In this document: one piece after another, positions 27,854 through 38,645 of the stretch
Layout: every line of letters starts with the position of its first letter
How positions within the stretch are numbered: position 1 is the first letter of the stretch
NCBI GenBank assembly: GCA_020846135.1
Contig: JADLEK010000017.1
Coordinates: 124,001-188,000 of the forward strand
DNA: 64,000 bases
Direction: 5' to 3'
From: Gammaproteobacteria bacterium
GTDB taxonomy: Bacteria > Pseudomonadota > Gammaproteobacteria > Competibacterales > Competibacteraceae
Position numbers and translations under genes: made by a program
The notes under the pieces: generated by a model
The model's input: the letters and a program-made list of their open reading frames with translations, nothing else
The model's database searches: none
What the model was told of the DNA's origin: nothing

Positions 27854-29269
27854 TTACGCAACGGCGCGGGTAGTCATAGACAGTTCTGGAAGTCGGCCAC
27901 TAGCCCGCCATTCTTCATAAATGGCCCGGAGTGCTATTGCAATCGGCTCATTGCCGTGTTCACTGTTGGGTTCAATTCCGGCGTTTTCCAATGCCCGCCA
28001 CGGGGTAAAACCAACCCGGGCGCACAGCAGCGCCGCGCAGTCCGACAACGCTCGGATTGCTCCGGCCATCGCGGCATCCGAGTCGCCGCAGGTGGTTGCG
28101 CCATGACAGTAGCGGGCGATTTCCCGCCGCTCAATCAACTCGATTTCATCAGCCGACACTTGATAAATCAGCAGTTCACGCAAGTGACCAAAATGGGCGT
28201 CAATGGTCTGTCCATTCATGCTGCCGACCGCTAGCCGCAGCGTATTGCTATGAGCAATGCGCGGTCGCGCTGGAGTCCGATGCGCTGGTTGTTTCAGTTT
28301 GAAGGGTTGGGTTTGCAAGCGGCGGACAATGGCTGAACGCACTATTTCCCGTTTCTCCATTGCGGCTTGGGGATCAATTGTCATTGCCGCAACTTTCTCA
28401 ACGCTGAATTCAGCGCTGCGATCAGCGCCCAACATTCCGGTAGCGTCGGCGCGGCATTGCTGGCAATGGCTCATCATTGCCCCGTCACTCCCGCAGATGG
28501 CGCGAATTTCAGCCAGTTCCGCCGCAGTCGGTTCACGTTGACCATTGAGGCCGTAATAAGTCCCGTGTTCGGCGCGGGCAATGAGCGGCATGATGTTATG
28601 CAGCATGGCGCCTTTCGCGCGCACGACCCGACTGACTTCCGGCAGATGGGCATCGTTAATGCCGGGAATCAGCACTGAATTAATCTTGACCTGAACACCC
28701 CGCGCCACCAACCGCTCCAGTCCAAGCAATTGTTGGGCGATCAGCGTCTCTGCGGCATCCCGCCCGCGCAGTCGCCCGTTCCAGCGAATCCACGGATAAA
28801 TCTGTGCGCCAATTTCCGGGTCTACGCAATTAATCGTGATGGTGACGTGGTTTACGCCGAGTTCCGCCAGCGTTTCAGCGTGTTCCGGCAAGGCCAGGCC
28901 ATTGGTGGATAGACAGAGTAATAAATCGGGTGCTTGCTGTTTTAATTCGCGCAAGGTAGCGAATACCGGTTCAGGATTCGCCAATGGATCGCCCGGCCCG
29001 GCAATGCCAATAACCGCCAAATGCGGAATCATTGCGCCCACCGCCAGTGCTTTCTGCACTGCTTGTTCTGGACTCAGTAATTCTGATGCGACTCCAGGGC
29101 GTGATTCATTACTGCAATGGTATTTACGATTGCAATAATGGCACTGGATATTGCAGGCGGGCGCGACGGGCAAATGCAAGCGGGCGAAATGCTGATGGGC
29201 TGTCGGGGAATAGCAGGGATGCAGCGCAGGCGAAAGACTGGCGGTCGTTGGCTGGCTCATCGGTTCCAT
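27854..29269 (-). CDS. nifB: NifB, radical SAM FeMo-co core synthase with NifX-like domain
   Basis: This 471-residue NifB makes NifB-co, the carbide-containing [8Fe-9S-C] precursor. The radical SAM motif is CNIQCHYC followed by NRKYHCSNESRPGV. The C-terminal Cys pair region SHCQQCRADATGMLG is also present. After a linker at about 325-345 the protein ends in a NifX-fold domain (LAVGSMNGQTIDAHFGH). The first ATG is used here; a second Met three codons later is possible. It leads a four-gene operon (nifB, two [2Fe-2S] genes, nifQ) behind a sigma54 promoter at 29345-29360 and a NifA site at 29423-29438. Confidence 0.97.
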   Translation of the reverse strand: MEPMSQPTTASLSPALHPCYSPTAHQHFARLHLPVAPACNIQCHYCNRKYHCSNESRPGVASELLSPEQAVQKALAVGAMIPHLAVIGIAGPGDPLANPEPVFATLRELKQQAPDLLLCLSTNGLALPEHAETLAELGVNHVTITINCVDPEIGAQIYPWIRWNGRLRGRDAAETLIAQQLLGLERLVARGVQVKINSVLIPGINDAHLPEVSRVVRAKGAMLHNIMPLIARAEHGTYYGLNGQREPTAAELAEIRAICGSDGAMMSHCQQCRADATGMLGADRSAEFSVEKVAAMTIDPQAAMEKREIVRSAIVRRLQTQPFKLKQPAHRTPARPRIAHSNTLRLAVGSMNGQTIDAHFGHLRELLIYQVSADEIELIERREIARYCHGATTCGDSDAAMAGAIRALSDCAALLCARVGFTPWRALENAGIEPNSEHGNEPIAIALRAIYEEWRASGRLPELSMTTRAVA

Positions 29270-29344
29270 CGGTATTCCCCCTGGGAGTTGTGAAATGAGG
29301 CAAAGCGGTTGCCACCCATTAAATTGGGCGGCGGGGAATCCTTG

Positions 29345-29360
29345 AGCAAACGCTGTGCCT
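29345..29360 (-). promoter_or_regulatory. sigma54 (-24/-12) promoter of nifB
   Basis: The minus strand reads AGGCACA-GCGT-TTGCT, against TGGCACG-N4-TTGCW. The key GG and GC pairs are present at the right spacing. The predicted start point is about 60-65 bases upstream of the nifB ATG. Confidence 0.82.
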
Positions 29361-29422
29361 AATCGAAATAATCAGATAACATATTAACATAATTGAAATT
29401 TTTTTATGGCGAATGGTTGTTC

Positions 29423-29438
29423 TGTGGTAAACTTCACA
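29423..29438. promoter_or_regulatory. NifA upstream activator site for nifB
   Basis: This is an exact TGT-N10-ACA element (TGT GGTAAACTTC ACA), about 97 bases upstream of the predicted nifB start point. Its spacing to the -24/-12 element supports function. Confidence 0.75.
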
Positions 29439-29498
29439 GGATAGTGGCGGTGATTGTCGGCAAGGTCACAAGCGGGGAAAGAACATTCCGCTCAACTG

Positions 29499-29610
29499 CG
29501 ATATGGCCTTTTTGAACGATGCGCTGCAATTGCTGGAGCCAGCCGCGCCACTCGGGCAGCGCCTGCTGATTGACTACTTCTGTCGTTCTCTGACCCAGGA
29601 TCAGCACGAG
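29499..29610 (+). pseudogene. cheB-like gene fragment
   Basis: This plus-strand stretch of about 112 bases is clearly similar to 2033-2145 within the CheB domain of the cheB-cheR fusion. It reads DMAFLNDALQLLEPAAPLGQRL where the intact gene reads DMAFLNGALQLLEPTAPRGQRL, and ends SLTQDQHE against SLAQDQRE. No more of the gene is recognisable on either side. It is a dead relic of a second cheB-like gene, lying between the nifA 3' end and the nifB control region. It does not extend into the NifA site. Confidence 0.85.
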
Positions 29611-29644
29611 TATGGTTTTTGCGGCTGTCTCTTTAGTATCCCGC

Positions 29645-31208
<1,564 letters not shown>

Positions 31209-31219
<11 letters not shown>

Positions 31220-32786
31220 CGTCGTAGTGCAGCGGTAGCGCAATCCGCCAGCGGCAACCGGTGAGATAATCTGGATCGAGGCTGATCACCCCACGCTGCT
31301 CGTTGACCACTTCCTGCACCAGCGCCAGCCCCAAACCAACGTGAGTCGCGGCGCGTTTGGTGGTGAAAAACGGTTCGAAAATCTGCCAGCGCAACTCAGT
31401 GGGAATGCCGGGGCCGGTGTCTTCGATGATCACGACTACCGCTTCCTCCTGGACGCGGGTGGCGATTCGCAACTCACGGGGTTCTTGCCGGTTCCCTTCC
31501 ATTGCATCCAACGCATTGTCGATCAGGTGCTTGAACATGCTGCGCAATCGGCTAACCGGGGCGGTGATCGCCGGCAGGATCGGGGTCGGTTTCCAGTCCA
31601 CGATCATCCCGCCGGCCAGCAGGCGCTGTTTGTCCAGTTCCAACACTTCGCGCAATAACTGGTTAACGTTGATCGGGGCCACTGTTTCGAGCGGCGCGAC
31701 TGGAATCAGCGCCCGCAACCGCTCTAGCGCGGCCTGCCCGGCGGCGGTCGCTTGCCGCAAGGCCTGGCGCAACGCCGGATCAGCCTGCGTCCCGCGCCGG
31801 GTTAGCAGATCGTGGGCGGCGGTCATCAGGTTCAGCGGCCCCTGCATCTGGAAAATCGCCGCCTGCAACGCCTCGCGCATACTCCGCACCCGCTCCTGCT
31901 CGGCCAGCAGCGCCCGCATGGCGTTCATCCCGACCGCTTCCTGCTGGCGCTTGAGAGCGGTGATTTCGTTCGCCATGAGCAACAGCCAGGTTTGCCGCAC
32001 CGGCTTGAAAAAGGTCGCGGCGGTGCTGGCCCGCTCGCGGAACCAGACCCCGGAACAGGAAAACCAGCGCGGCTGGCCGCTGTTGCCGGGATCAAAGCTG
32101 ATTTCCTGATCGCGGAAACTCGAGTCGGCATCTGCGCCCCACGGAAAATTTTCCCCCAGGCTTTCGCGTAAGGCCCGGAGAAATTCCGCCGCCGGCTCGC
32201 GTACCCGCAAATCGCCGACCAGCTTCTTGTATTCGTGGTTATCGAGAATCACCCGGCCATTTTCATCGAGCAGCGCAATGATGGCCGGGGCGGCATCCAC
32301 CATCGATTCAATCAACGCCTTCTGATAATGCACCTGTTGTTCAAGATGGTGCATGGCGGTCACATCGCGGTAAATCCCCAAGAAACAAGCCAGTTCCGCT
32401 TGCTCGTCCTGCACCGGGATGACGCTCAGTTCGGCCAGATAAACGGTATCGCCCTGGCGGCGATTGACCAGCAGTCCGGTCCACGGCTCGCCGCGCCGGA
32501 TTTGCCGCCACATTTGGTCATAAACGCGGGTCGGGGTGGACGGATCGGACAGAACAGCGGTGCTTTTGCCGACGACCTCACTGGCGATGAAGCCGGTGAC
32601 TTCGGTAAAAGCCTGATTGACATACAGGATATTGGCGGCGGTATCGGTCAGGCACACCGGGATCGTTAACTGATTAACCACCTTGGCGAACACCCAGGGC
32701 GGCAGATGTTGGGCAGTCAGCGGTGCGGCGCGAGTTGCGATAGGCGGTGGGGAGTAGCCGAATGATTTCTGATCATTTTTCGTCAT
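31209..32786 (-). CDS. nifL: NifL, redox- and nitrogen-sensing anti-activator of NifA
   Basis: This 525-residue NifL has a first PAS domain (about 40-140, the FAD-binding redox sensor of the family; TDTAANILYVNQAFTEVTGF), a second PAS domain (about 150-280), a coiled-coil H-domain and a GHKL ATPase-like domain (DTGPGIP, GLGLALV). The H-box region (FQMQGPLNLM) has no His at the usual place, as expected for NifL, which works by binding NifA rather than by phosphotransfer. I set the start at MTKNDQKSFG, 51 codons into the longest frame, because the upstream residues are not protein-like. It is co-transcribed with nifA. Confidence 0.95.
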
Positions 32787-32837
32787 GGCGATACTCGGCA
32801 GGGCGCGAGAGCGTGAAATGATGGTTTGGCGTGGGTA

Positions 32838-32853
32838 TGCAAGTTCCATGACC
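32838..32853 (-). promoter_or_regulatory. weak candidate -24/-12 element upstream of nifL
   Basis: The minus strand reads GGTCATG-GAAC-TTGCA. The -12 half is perfect, but the GG-to-GC spacing is one base too long. It is about 50 bases upstream of the nifL start. NifLA may use sigma70 instead. Confidence 0.25.
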
Positions 32854-32939
32854 GGAGTGGATTTAGGGAGCCGGGGTTCGAGGTCCGGGGAGCGAATATG
32901 CAGCATTGATGACAAGCGCCGCCATTTCCTGGCCCACAC

Positions 32940-32955
32940 TGTAGCAAACCCGACA
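32940..32955. promoter_or_regulatory. NifA upstream activator site for rnfA
   Basis: This is an exact TGT-N10-ACA element (TGT AGCAAACCCG ACA), about 115 bases upstream of the predicted rnfA start point and within the nifL-rnfA divergent gap. Confidence 0.75.
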
Positions 32956-33034
32956 ACCGTCGGTTACTACAACGAGTGGGGCGCGCCGCGCCAACATCTT
33001 GAACCGGCTTGGCAATACGGCTAACGGCGCTGCT

Positions 33035-33050
33035 TGGCGCGATTGTTGCG
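33035..33050 (+). promoter_or_regulatory. sigma54 (-24/-12) promoter of the rnf operon
   Basis: TGGCGCG-ATTG-TTGCG differs from the consensus TGGCACG-N4-TTGCW at one -24 position and the last base. The predicted start is near 33062, with GGAGG ahead of the rnfA ATG. Confidence 0.85.
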
Positions 33051-33080
33051 AAAACCCGCTCAAGCATTCTGGAGGCCGCT

Positions 33081-33662
33081 ATGCGCGATTACCTGTTCAT
33101 CCTGTTGGGAACGGCGTTAGTCAATAACGTCGTCCTCGCCCGATTTCTGGGGTTATGCCCGTTCATGGGCGTTTCCAACAAGGTCGATTCCGCCCTGGGC
33201 ATGGGCATGGCGACCACCTTTGTCCTGACTCTAGCGGTCGCGGTGTCCTGGCTGGTCGAGCGGTATGTACTGATTCCCCTCGACATCGCCTTTCTACGGA
33301 TTCTCGCCTTTATTCTGGTGATTGCCGCACTGGTGCAATTCACCGAAATGTTTGTCCGCAAAGCCAGCCCCACGCTCTATCAGGCACTCGGTATTTATCT
33401 GCCGCTGATTACTACGAACTGCGCGGTATTCGGCATGGCCTTACTGAATGTCCAGCAGCCGCACAGCTTTTTGCAAAGCCTGCTGTTCGGCTTTGGCTCG
33501 GCGCTCGGCTTTACCTTAGTCATGGTGTTATTCGCCGGACTACGCGAACGCCTTGCCCTGGCCGAAGTCCCGGAAACCTTCGCCGGAGCGCCGATTGGCT
33601 TCATCGTCGCCGGACTGCTGGCCCTGGCGTTCATGGGCTTTGTCGGCTTGCCGGTGAAATAA
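33081..33662 (+). CDS. rnfA: Rnf electron transport complex subunit A
   Basis: This 193-residue integral membrane protein has six predicted helices. RnfA forms the membrane core of the Rnf complex with RnfE. The N-terminus [29 protein letters not shown] and the TTNCAVFG motif carry the conserved Cys residues that bind the intramembrane [2Fe-2S] cluster. The start is the ATG at 33081 behind GGAGG; the frame is open 24 codons upstream but that part does not match. It is the first gene of rnfABCDGEH and is divergent from nifL. Confidence 0.96.
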   Translation: MRDYLFILLGTALVNNVVLARFLGLCPFMGVSNKVDSALGMGMATTFVLTLAVAVSWLVERYVLIPLDIAFLRILAFILVIAALVQFTEMFVRKASPTLYQALGIYLPLITTNCAVFGMALLNVQQPHSFLQSLLFGFGSALGFTLVMVLFAGLRERLALAEVPETFAGAPIGFIVAGLLALAFMGFVGLPVK

Positions 33663-33739
33663 AGCATCTCTTACTTCCGTGTTATTCCGCGTCCTTCCGT
33701 GGCTAAAAAATTCCGTACTACATTGCCAGGAGAAAAATC

Positions 33740-34267
33740 GTGATTGCCGCTGTATTAAGTCTGACCATTTTAGGCGTGTTCTGTGGCTGGCTATTAGGTC
33801 TGGCCGCCCGTTATTTGCGGGTCGAGACTAATCCGCTCAATGAGGAACTCCAGCAATTATTACCGGGGGTGAATTGCGGGCAATGCGGTTTTCCCGGTTG
33901 CGCCGGGGCGGCGGAAGCGCTGGCCTCCGGCAAAGCCCCCGTGACCCTGTGCCCACCCGGTGGTCAGCCGCTGGTGCAAGCGCTGGCGGCCAAACTCGGG
34001 GTGACGGTCGATGCGGCGTCGGGTCCGCCCTTGCTGGCCCACATCAACGAGGCGACATGCATCGGTTGCGCCCATTGCAGCCCGCGTTGCCCGACTGACG
34101 CCATTATCGGCGCCTCCAAACAGATTCACGGCGTCATTCAGGATGCTTGCATTGGCTGCGGGCTATGCGTCGAAGTCTGCCCGACCGAGTGTCTGCAATT
34201 GCGCCCCGCGACCTTGACCCTGAAAACCTGGTACTGGCCCAAGCCGGCGCTGAGTTTTGGAGGATAG
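33740..34267 (+). CDS. rnfB: Rnf complex iron-sulfur subunit B
   Basis: This 175-residue protein has an N-terminal membrane anchor (about 1-25) and then a Fe-S domain with CGQCGFPGC plus a distal Cys. Two [4Fe-4S] ferredoxin motifs follow (CIGCAHCSPRCP, CIGCGLCVEVCP). It takes or gives electrons between cytoplasmic ferredoxin and the membrane part. The start is a GTG with GGAG upstream. The 77-base gap after rnfA holds a short CCGTG-rich repeat-like stretch. The C-terminus is short compared with E. coli RsxB. Confidence 0.95.
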   Translation: MIAAVLSLTILGVFCGWLLGLAARYLRVETNPLNEELQQLLPGVNCGQCGFPGCAGAAEALASGKAPVTLCPPGGQPLVQALAAKLGVTVDAASGPPLLAHINEATCIGCAHCSPRCPTDAIIGASKQIHGVIQDACIGCGLCVEVCPTECLQLRPATLTLKTWYWPKPALSFGG

Positions 34268-34271
34268 CGCC

Positions 34272-35744
34272 ATGAAACTGTTTGACTTCTGGGGCGGCGT
34301 TCATCCTGCCGGGCACAAACATCTCAGCGCGGATCAGCCCATTCGGATCATGCCGCCGCCGGCCCGGTTGCAGATTCCGCTGCAACAACATACCGGGTTG
34401 CCGGCGCTGCCCGTGGTCAAGGTCGGGGAATCGGTCTGCAAAGGGCAATTGCTGGCGCGGGGTCAGGGCGCGGTATCGGCCTCGGTTCATGCCCCGACCT
34501 CCGGCACGATCAGCGCGATAGGCGATTTTACCGCGCCCCACGTCTCCGGGTTGCCGCTGCCGACCATCACCCTCGACAGCGACGGCGAAGATCGCTGGCT
34601 GGATCGGGAGCCGCTGCCTGATCCGTTCGCGCTCGTCCCGGAACAGATCGCCGTCCACATTGCTGAGGCTGGGATTGTCGGGATGGGCGGGGCCAACTTC
34701 CCTGCGGCGCTCAAGCTGAACAAGGCCCGGCAGGCCAAGGTGCATACCCTGGCGGTCAATGGCGCGGAATGCGAACCGTACATGACCTGCGATGACCGGC
34801 TGATGCGGGAACGCGCCGCCGGGATCGTCGATGGGGTGCGGCTGATGCTGTACGCCCTGCAAGCGCCGCAGGCGGTGATCGCGATTGAGGACAACAAGCC
34901 GGACGCCATTATCAGCATGACCGCCGCCTGTCACGGCGATCCGCAGATTCGGGTGGTGGTCGTGCCGTCGCGTTATCCAGCGGGTTCGGCGAAACAGTTG
35001 ATTCAACTGTTGACCGGACTGGAAACGCCCGCTGGTGGCCGTGGCACCGATACCGGGGTTCTCGTCCACAACGTCGGCACCGCCTATGCCGTGCATCGGG
35101 CGCTGCGTCAGGCCCACCCGCTGATCTCGCGGATCGTGACCATTAGCGGCGGGGCAGTTGCAGAACCGCAAAATCTGGAAGCGCCGATTGGCGCATTGGT
35201 CGAGGATTTGCTGGGATTCTGTGGCGGCGTGAATGGCGAGATCGCCAAGCTGCTGATGGGCGGGCCAATGATGGGTCAGCCGTTGCCGAGCCGGCAGACG
35301 CCGATGGTGAAAGGCACCAATGGCGTTCTGGCCCTGACCGCCGCCGAAGCCCAATTGACGACGCCATCGCCGTGCATCCGCTGCGGGCGGTGTGTGGACG
35401 CCTGCCCGATGGGCCTGATGCCGCTGGAAATGTCGAAACGCGCCCGCCACGACGATCTGGATGGGGCGCTGGCGTTCGGGCTGATTGACTGCATTAGTTG
35501 CGGGTCCTGCGCCTATGCCTGCCCGTCGCATATTCCGCTGGTGCAGTATTTTGAATATGCCCGGGGGGCGCTCGAAGCTCAGGAGCGGGCTGAGCAGAAG
35601 TCCAAGGAAACCCGCCGGTTGCTGGAACAGCGCCAAGCCCGGCTGGCGCGGGCGGAACAGGCCAAAGTCGAAGCAGCCGCCAAGCGATTGGCCGAGAAAC
35701 AGCGGGCCAAGGCGGCTAAAGCCGGGGTCGGAGTCGCGGCATGA
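34272..35744 (+). CDS. rnfC: Rnf complex NADH-binding subunit C
   Basis: This 490-residue soluble subunit oxidises NADH and passes electrons inward. It contains the flavin/NADH region (GGANFPAALKL, NGAECEPYMTCDDRL) and two [4Fe-4S] motifs (CIRCGRCVDACP, CISCGSCAYACP). The C-terminus is a charged Ala/Lys/Glu-rich helix after LVQYFEYARG. The start is the ATG at 34272, 8 bases after GGAGG; the longer TTG frame upstream is unlikely. It overlaps rnfD as ATGA. Confidence 0.95.
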   Translation: MKLFDFWGGVHPAGHKHLSADQPIRIMPPPARLQIPLQQHTGLPALPVVKVGESVCKGQLLARGQGAVSASVHAPTSGTISAIGDFTAPHVSGLPLPTITLDSDGEDRWLDREPLPDPFALVPEQIAVHIAEAGIVGMGGANFPAALKLNKARQAKVHTLAVNGAECEPYMTCDDRLMRERAAGIVDGVRLMLYALQAPQAVIAIEDNKPDAIISMTAACHGDPQIRVVVVPSRYPAGSAKQLIQLLTGLETPAGGRGTDTGVLVHNVGTAYAVHRALRQAHPLISRIVTISGGAVAEPQNLEAPIGALVEDLLGFCGGVNGEIAKLLMGGPMMGQPLPSRQTPMVKGTNGVLALTAAEAQLTTPSPCIRCGRCVDACPMGLMPLEMSKRARHDDLDGALAFGLIDCISCGSCAYACPSHIPLVQYFEYARGALEAQERAEQKSKETRRLLEQRQARLARAEQAKVEAAAKRLAEKQRAKAAKAGVGVAA

Positions 35745-36835
35745 ACCTGCACCTGCCTAGCGCCCCGCACACCCACGCCCCGGACAGCGTGCCGCGCATC
35801 ATGGGATTGGTGCTGCTGGCGGTCGCGCCGACCGCGCTGTATGGCCTGATCCTGTTTGGCTGGCCGGCGCTGAATCTGTTGCTAGTGACGGTGTTGGCCT
35901 GCCTGATCTGCGAGGCGGCCTGTTTGTCTATCGCCGGTCGTCCGGTGAAACCGAGCCTGTGGGACGGTTCGGCCTTGTTGACCGGAGTGTTGTTGGCGGT
36001 GTCGCTGCCGCCGTGGGCGCCGTGGTGGATCGGGGTGCTTGGCGGCTTTTTCGCCATTGTGATCAGCAAGCAAGTGTTCGGCGGCATCGGCCAGAATCTG
36101 TTCAATCCGGCGATGCTGGCGCGCGTAGCGCTGCTGGTGTCGTTTCCGGTCGAGATGACCACCTGGATCCATCCGCATCCGCTGTTTTCCAGTGCTGCGC
36201 CCGGCCTGCTGGACAGTCTGGCGATCACCTTCAGCGGCATTTCCGACGTGGACGGGGTCAGCGGCGCGACCATTCTCGGCCACGTTCGCACCCAGTTGGG
36301 GATGAACCAGACCCTCGGCCAAATCCTGCCGGAGCATTACCAGTCCGGCATTGCCGCGCTCGGCTGGACTGGCGGCAGCATCGGCGAAACGGCGGAGTGG
36401 CTGGCGCTGGGCGGCGGGGTGTGGCTGCTGTGGCGACGGGTGATCACCTGGCAGATTCCGGTCGCCATGATCGCCACGGTGGCGGTGCTTGCCGGCGGCT
36501 TTCATCTGCTCAATCCCGACCGCTTCGCCGATCCTGGCCTGCATCTGCTGTCCGGCGGGCTGATGCTCGGCGCGTTCTTTTTCGCTACCGATCCGGTCAC
36601 CTCGCCGACCACGCCCATCGGGCAACTGGTGTTCGGGGCGGGCTGCGGGGCGCTGGTCTACATCATCCGCACCTGGGGCGGTTATCCCGAAGGCGTCGCT
36701 TTCGCCATTGTGCTGATGAACGCAGCCACCCCATTGATCGATCACTATATCCGCCCGCGTATCTATGGCCGGACCTGGGGCGGGCAATCGCGCCCGGTCA
36801 AGCGCCCGCCCGCCGGGTCGGGAGAAGCGCCATGA
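35741..36835 (+). CDS. rnfD: Rnf complex membrane subunit D
   Basis: This 364-residue polytopic subunit carries covalently bound FMN on a Thr, in the VSGATILG motif near residue 178. It has about nine to ten hydrophobic segments, and the family block FNPAMLARVALL is present. It overlaps rnfC upstream and rnfG downstream through ATGA junctions, indicating tight translational coupling. Confidence 0.95.
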   Translation: MNLHLPSAPHTHAPDSVPRIMGLVLLAVAPTALYGLILFGWPALNLLLVTVLACLICEAACLSIAGRPVKPSLWDGSALLTGVLLAVSLPPWAPWWIGVLGGFFAIVISKQVFGGIGQNLFNPAMLARVALLVSFPVEMTTWIHPHPLFSSAAPGLLDSLAITFSGISDVDGVSGATILGHVRTQLGMNQTLGQILPEHYQSGIAALGWTGGSIGETAEWLALGGGVWLLWRRVITWQIPVAMIATVAVLAGGFHLLNPDRFADPGLHLLSGGLMLGAFFFATDPVTSPTTPIGQLVFGAGCGALVYIIRTWGGYPEGVAFAIVLMNAATPLIDHYIRPRIYGRTWGGQSRPVKRPPAGSGEAP

Positions 36836-37485
36836 ATCTGCTGGCTATTTTCAAACCGGAACACCGGCAGACCTTGCATTATCAGGTGGTGCTGCTCGGC
36901 GGCGTGGCGTTGCTGACCAGCGCGGTGATGGGGATCGCCGACCGGCTGACCCGCACCGACATCGCCAATCGCCAACTGGAGGATTTGCAGGCGACCCTGC
37001 AACAGGTGGTTCCCACCGGCTCCTACGACAATGATCTGGTGCGCGATACGGTCACGATTCAGGACGGCGAGCGCCGTGTCCTCGTCTACCGGGCGCGGAA
37101 GGCGGGTCAGGTCCAGGCGGTGTCCTATCAGGTCAACGCACCCGGTTACGGCAATACCGCGATGGTGGTGATCATCGGGGTTGACCGGAACGGGACGTTG
37201 CTGGGAACGCGAGTCATCAGCCACAACGAAACGCCGGGGCTGGGCGACAAGATTGAATTGAGCAAGTCCGACTGGATTCTGGGTTTCACCGGACGGTCGC
37301 TGACCAATCCGCCGCCGGAAAAATGGGGCGTGAAGAAAGATGGCGGGGTCTTCGATCAATTCACCGGGGCCACTATCACGCCCCGGGCCGTGGTGAAAGC
37401 GGTCAAGGGCGGACTGGAATTTTTCACCGCGCATCGGGCGGCGTTGCTCGATGAAGCCGGAACCGTAGCGGGAGCAAAAGAGTAA
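36832..37485 (+). CDS. rnfG: Rnf complex subunit G, covalent FMN protein
   Basis: This 217-residue subunit has one N-terminal membrane helix and a periplasmic FMN domain. The flavin attachment motif is FTGATIT near residue 180. The ATG lies inside the rnfD stop (ATGA), and the stop shares a base with the rnfE start (TAATG). The length is normal. Confidence 0.95.
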   Translation: MNLLAIFKPEHRQTLHYQVVLLGGVALLTSAVMGIADRLTRTDIANRQLEDLQATLQQVVPTGSYDNDLVRDTVTIQDGERRVLVYRARKAGQVQAVSYQVNAPGYGNTAMVVIIGVDRNGTLLGTRVISHNETPGLGDKIELSKSDWILGFTGRSLTNPPPEKWGVKKDGGVFDQFTGATITPRAVVKAVKGGLEFFTAHRAALLDEAGTVAGAKE

Positions 37486-38180
37486 TGAACCAGTATCGCG
37501 GCATTTTCACTGAAGGGCTATGGGGCAATAACGTCGTTTTTACCCAGATGCTGGCGTTGTGTCCGCTGATGGCGGTCACGACTACCGCGACCAACGGCCT
37601 CGGCATGGGGCTGGCGACCACCGGCGTCTTGCTGGCTTCCAACATGCTGATCGCGGGTTGCCGCAATTTCATCACCCCTGATGTGCGGATTCCGGTCTTT
37701 GTTCTGCTGATCGCTTCGCTGGTGACTTTGGCCGATATGGCGATCAACGCCTGGCTGCATGAACTGTACAAGGTGCTGGGGCTGTTCATTCCGCTGATCG
37801 TAGTCAATTGCGCGGTGCTGGGTCGGGCCGAGGCGTTTGCTTCCAAACAGCCGGTGCAGGCAGCGGCAGTAGATGGGTTGGCGATGGGACTGGGCTACAC
37901 CTTGGCGCTGATTCTGATCGGCGGCTGCCGGGAAATTCTGGGCAGCGCGACCCTGTTCGCTCATGCCTCGCTGTTGCTCGGCGACAGCTTCGCCTTTCTC
38001 GAAACCACTTTGATTCCGCAGTACAAGGGTTTTCTACTGATGTTGTTGCCGCCGGGCGGGTTTCTGGTGCTGGGATTTTTGCTGGCCGGCAAGCGGGCGC
38101 TGGAGCGGCGGGCGCAGCAGCGCAAAACCCGCCTGGCGATGAACCCCAATCCGGCGGCGGGTCAGACTGCCGCCCTTTGA
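37485..38180 (+). CDS. rnfE: Rnf complex membrane subunit E
   Basis: This 231-residue six-helix subunit is paralogous to RnfA. It begins with NQYRGIFTEGLWGNNVVFTQMLALCPLMA and has IVVNCAVLGRAEAF, each carrying a conserved Cys of the intramembrane cluster. It is the sixth gene of the operon and is coupled to rnfG by a one-base overlap. Confidence 0.95.
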   Translation: MNQYRGIFTEGLWGNNVVFTQMLALCPLMAVTTTATNGLGMGLATTGVLLASNMLIAGCRNFITPDVRIPVFVLLIASLVTLADMAINAWLHELYKVLGLFIPLIVVNCAVLGRAEAFASKQPVQAAAVDGLAMGLGYTLALILIGGCREILGSATLFAHASLLLGDSFAFLETTLIPQYKGFLLMLLPPGGFLVLGFLLAGKRALERRAQQRKTRLAMNPNPAAGQTAAL

Positions 38181-38195
38181 ACCGAGGAGAAACTC

Positions 38196-38489
38196 ATGCA
38201 GATTGGCGTCGCATACACCGGGCCGGGCCAGCAAATCTGGCTGTCGCTCGAAGTGCCGGAAGGCAGCACCGTACAGGCCGCGATTGACCATTCCGGAATT
38301 CTGGCCCGCTGTCCACAGGTGGATTTAAAGAAGAACAAGGTCGGGATTTTCGGCAAGATCGCCAAATTGACCGCCCTGTTGGGCGATGGCGACCGGGTCG
38401 AGATTTACCGGCCGATTACCGTCGATCCGAAAACCGTGCCGCAACGCAAAATCGCGTTGCTGGACGAGGACGACGATGAGGATGATTAG
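38196..38489 (+). CDS. rnfH: RnfH family protein
   Basis: This 97-residue ubiquitin-like beta-grasp protein is of the RnfH/UPF0125 family. The core VEIYRPITVDPK is diagnostic, and the C-terminus is very acidic (DEDDDEDD). Its role is not firmly known. In Rhodobacter-type rnf operons it is co-transcribed, as here. GAGGAG stands before the ATG. Confidence 0.92.
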   Translation: MQIGVAYTGPGQQIWLSLEVPEGSTVQAAIDHSGILARCPQVDLKKNKVGIFGKIAKLTALLGDGDRVEIYRPITVDPKTVPQRKIALLDEDDDEDD

Positions 38490-38529
38490 AGCGGTAGGAG
38501 TCCTCTTTGAGTTGTGGAAAAAGGAAAAT

Positions 38530-38550
38530 CCCCCCTTTGATAAAGGGGGG
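38530..38550. repeat. palindromic repeat after the rnf operon
   Basis: CCCCCCTTT-GAT-AAAGGGGGG is a perfect 9-bp stem with a 3-base loop, 40 bases after the rnfH stop. No T-run follows. It is similar to the element inside nifN at 17706-17727, so it is a dispersed repeat that may also act as an mRNA 3' end. Confidence 0.7.
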
Positions 38551-38645
38551 CAAAGACAACCGGATGTCAAGCAAAGGCAATGATCCGATCAATGCCTGTC
38601 TTCTTCGCCATCCAGCGGCGGCAACCCCACACTACTCGCGTTGCC

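Noticed and set aside
34134-35636. A 500-codon minus-strand frame opposite rnfC
   Set aside because: rnfC has complete NADH and Fe-S motifs; the antisense frame is a high-GC artefact.
35959-37485. The long reading frame starting within rnfD as a 508-residue protein
   Set aside because: Only the part from 36832 is RnfG; the upstream part is an out-of-frame shadow of rnfD.
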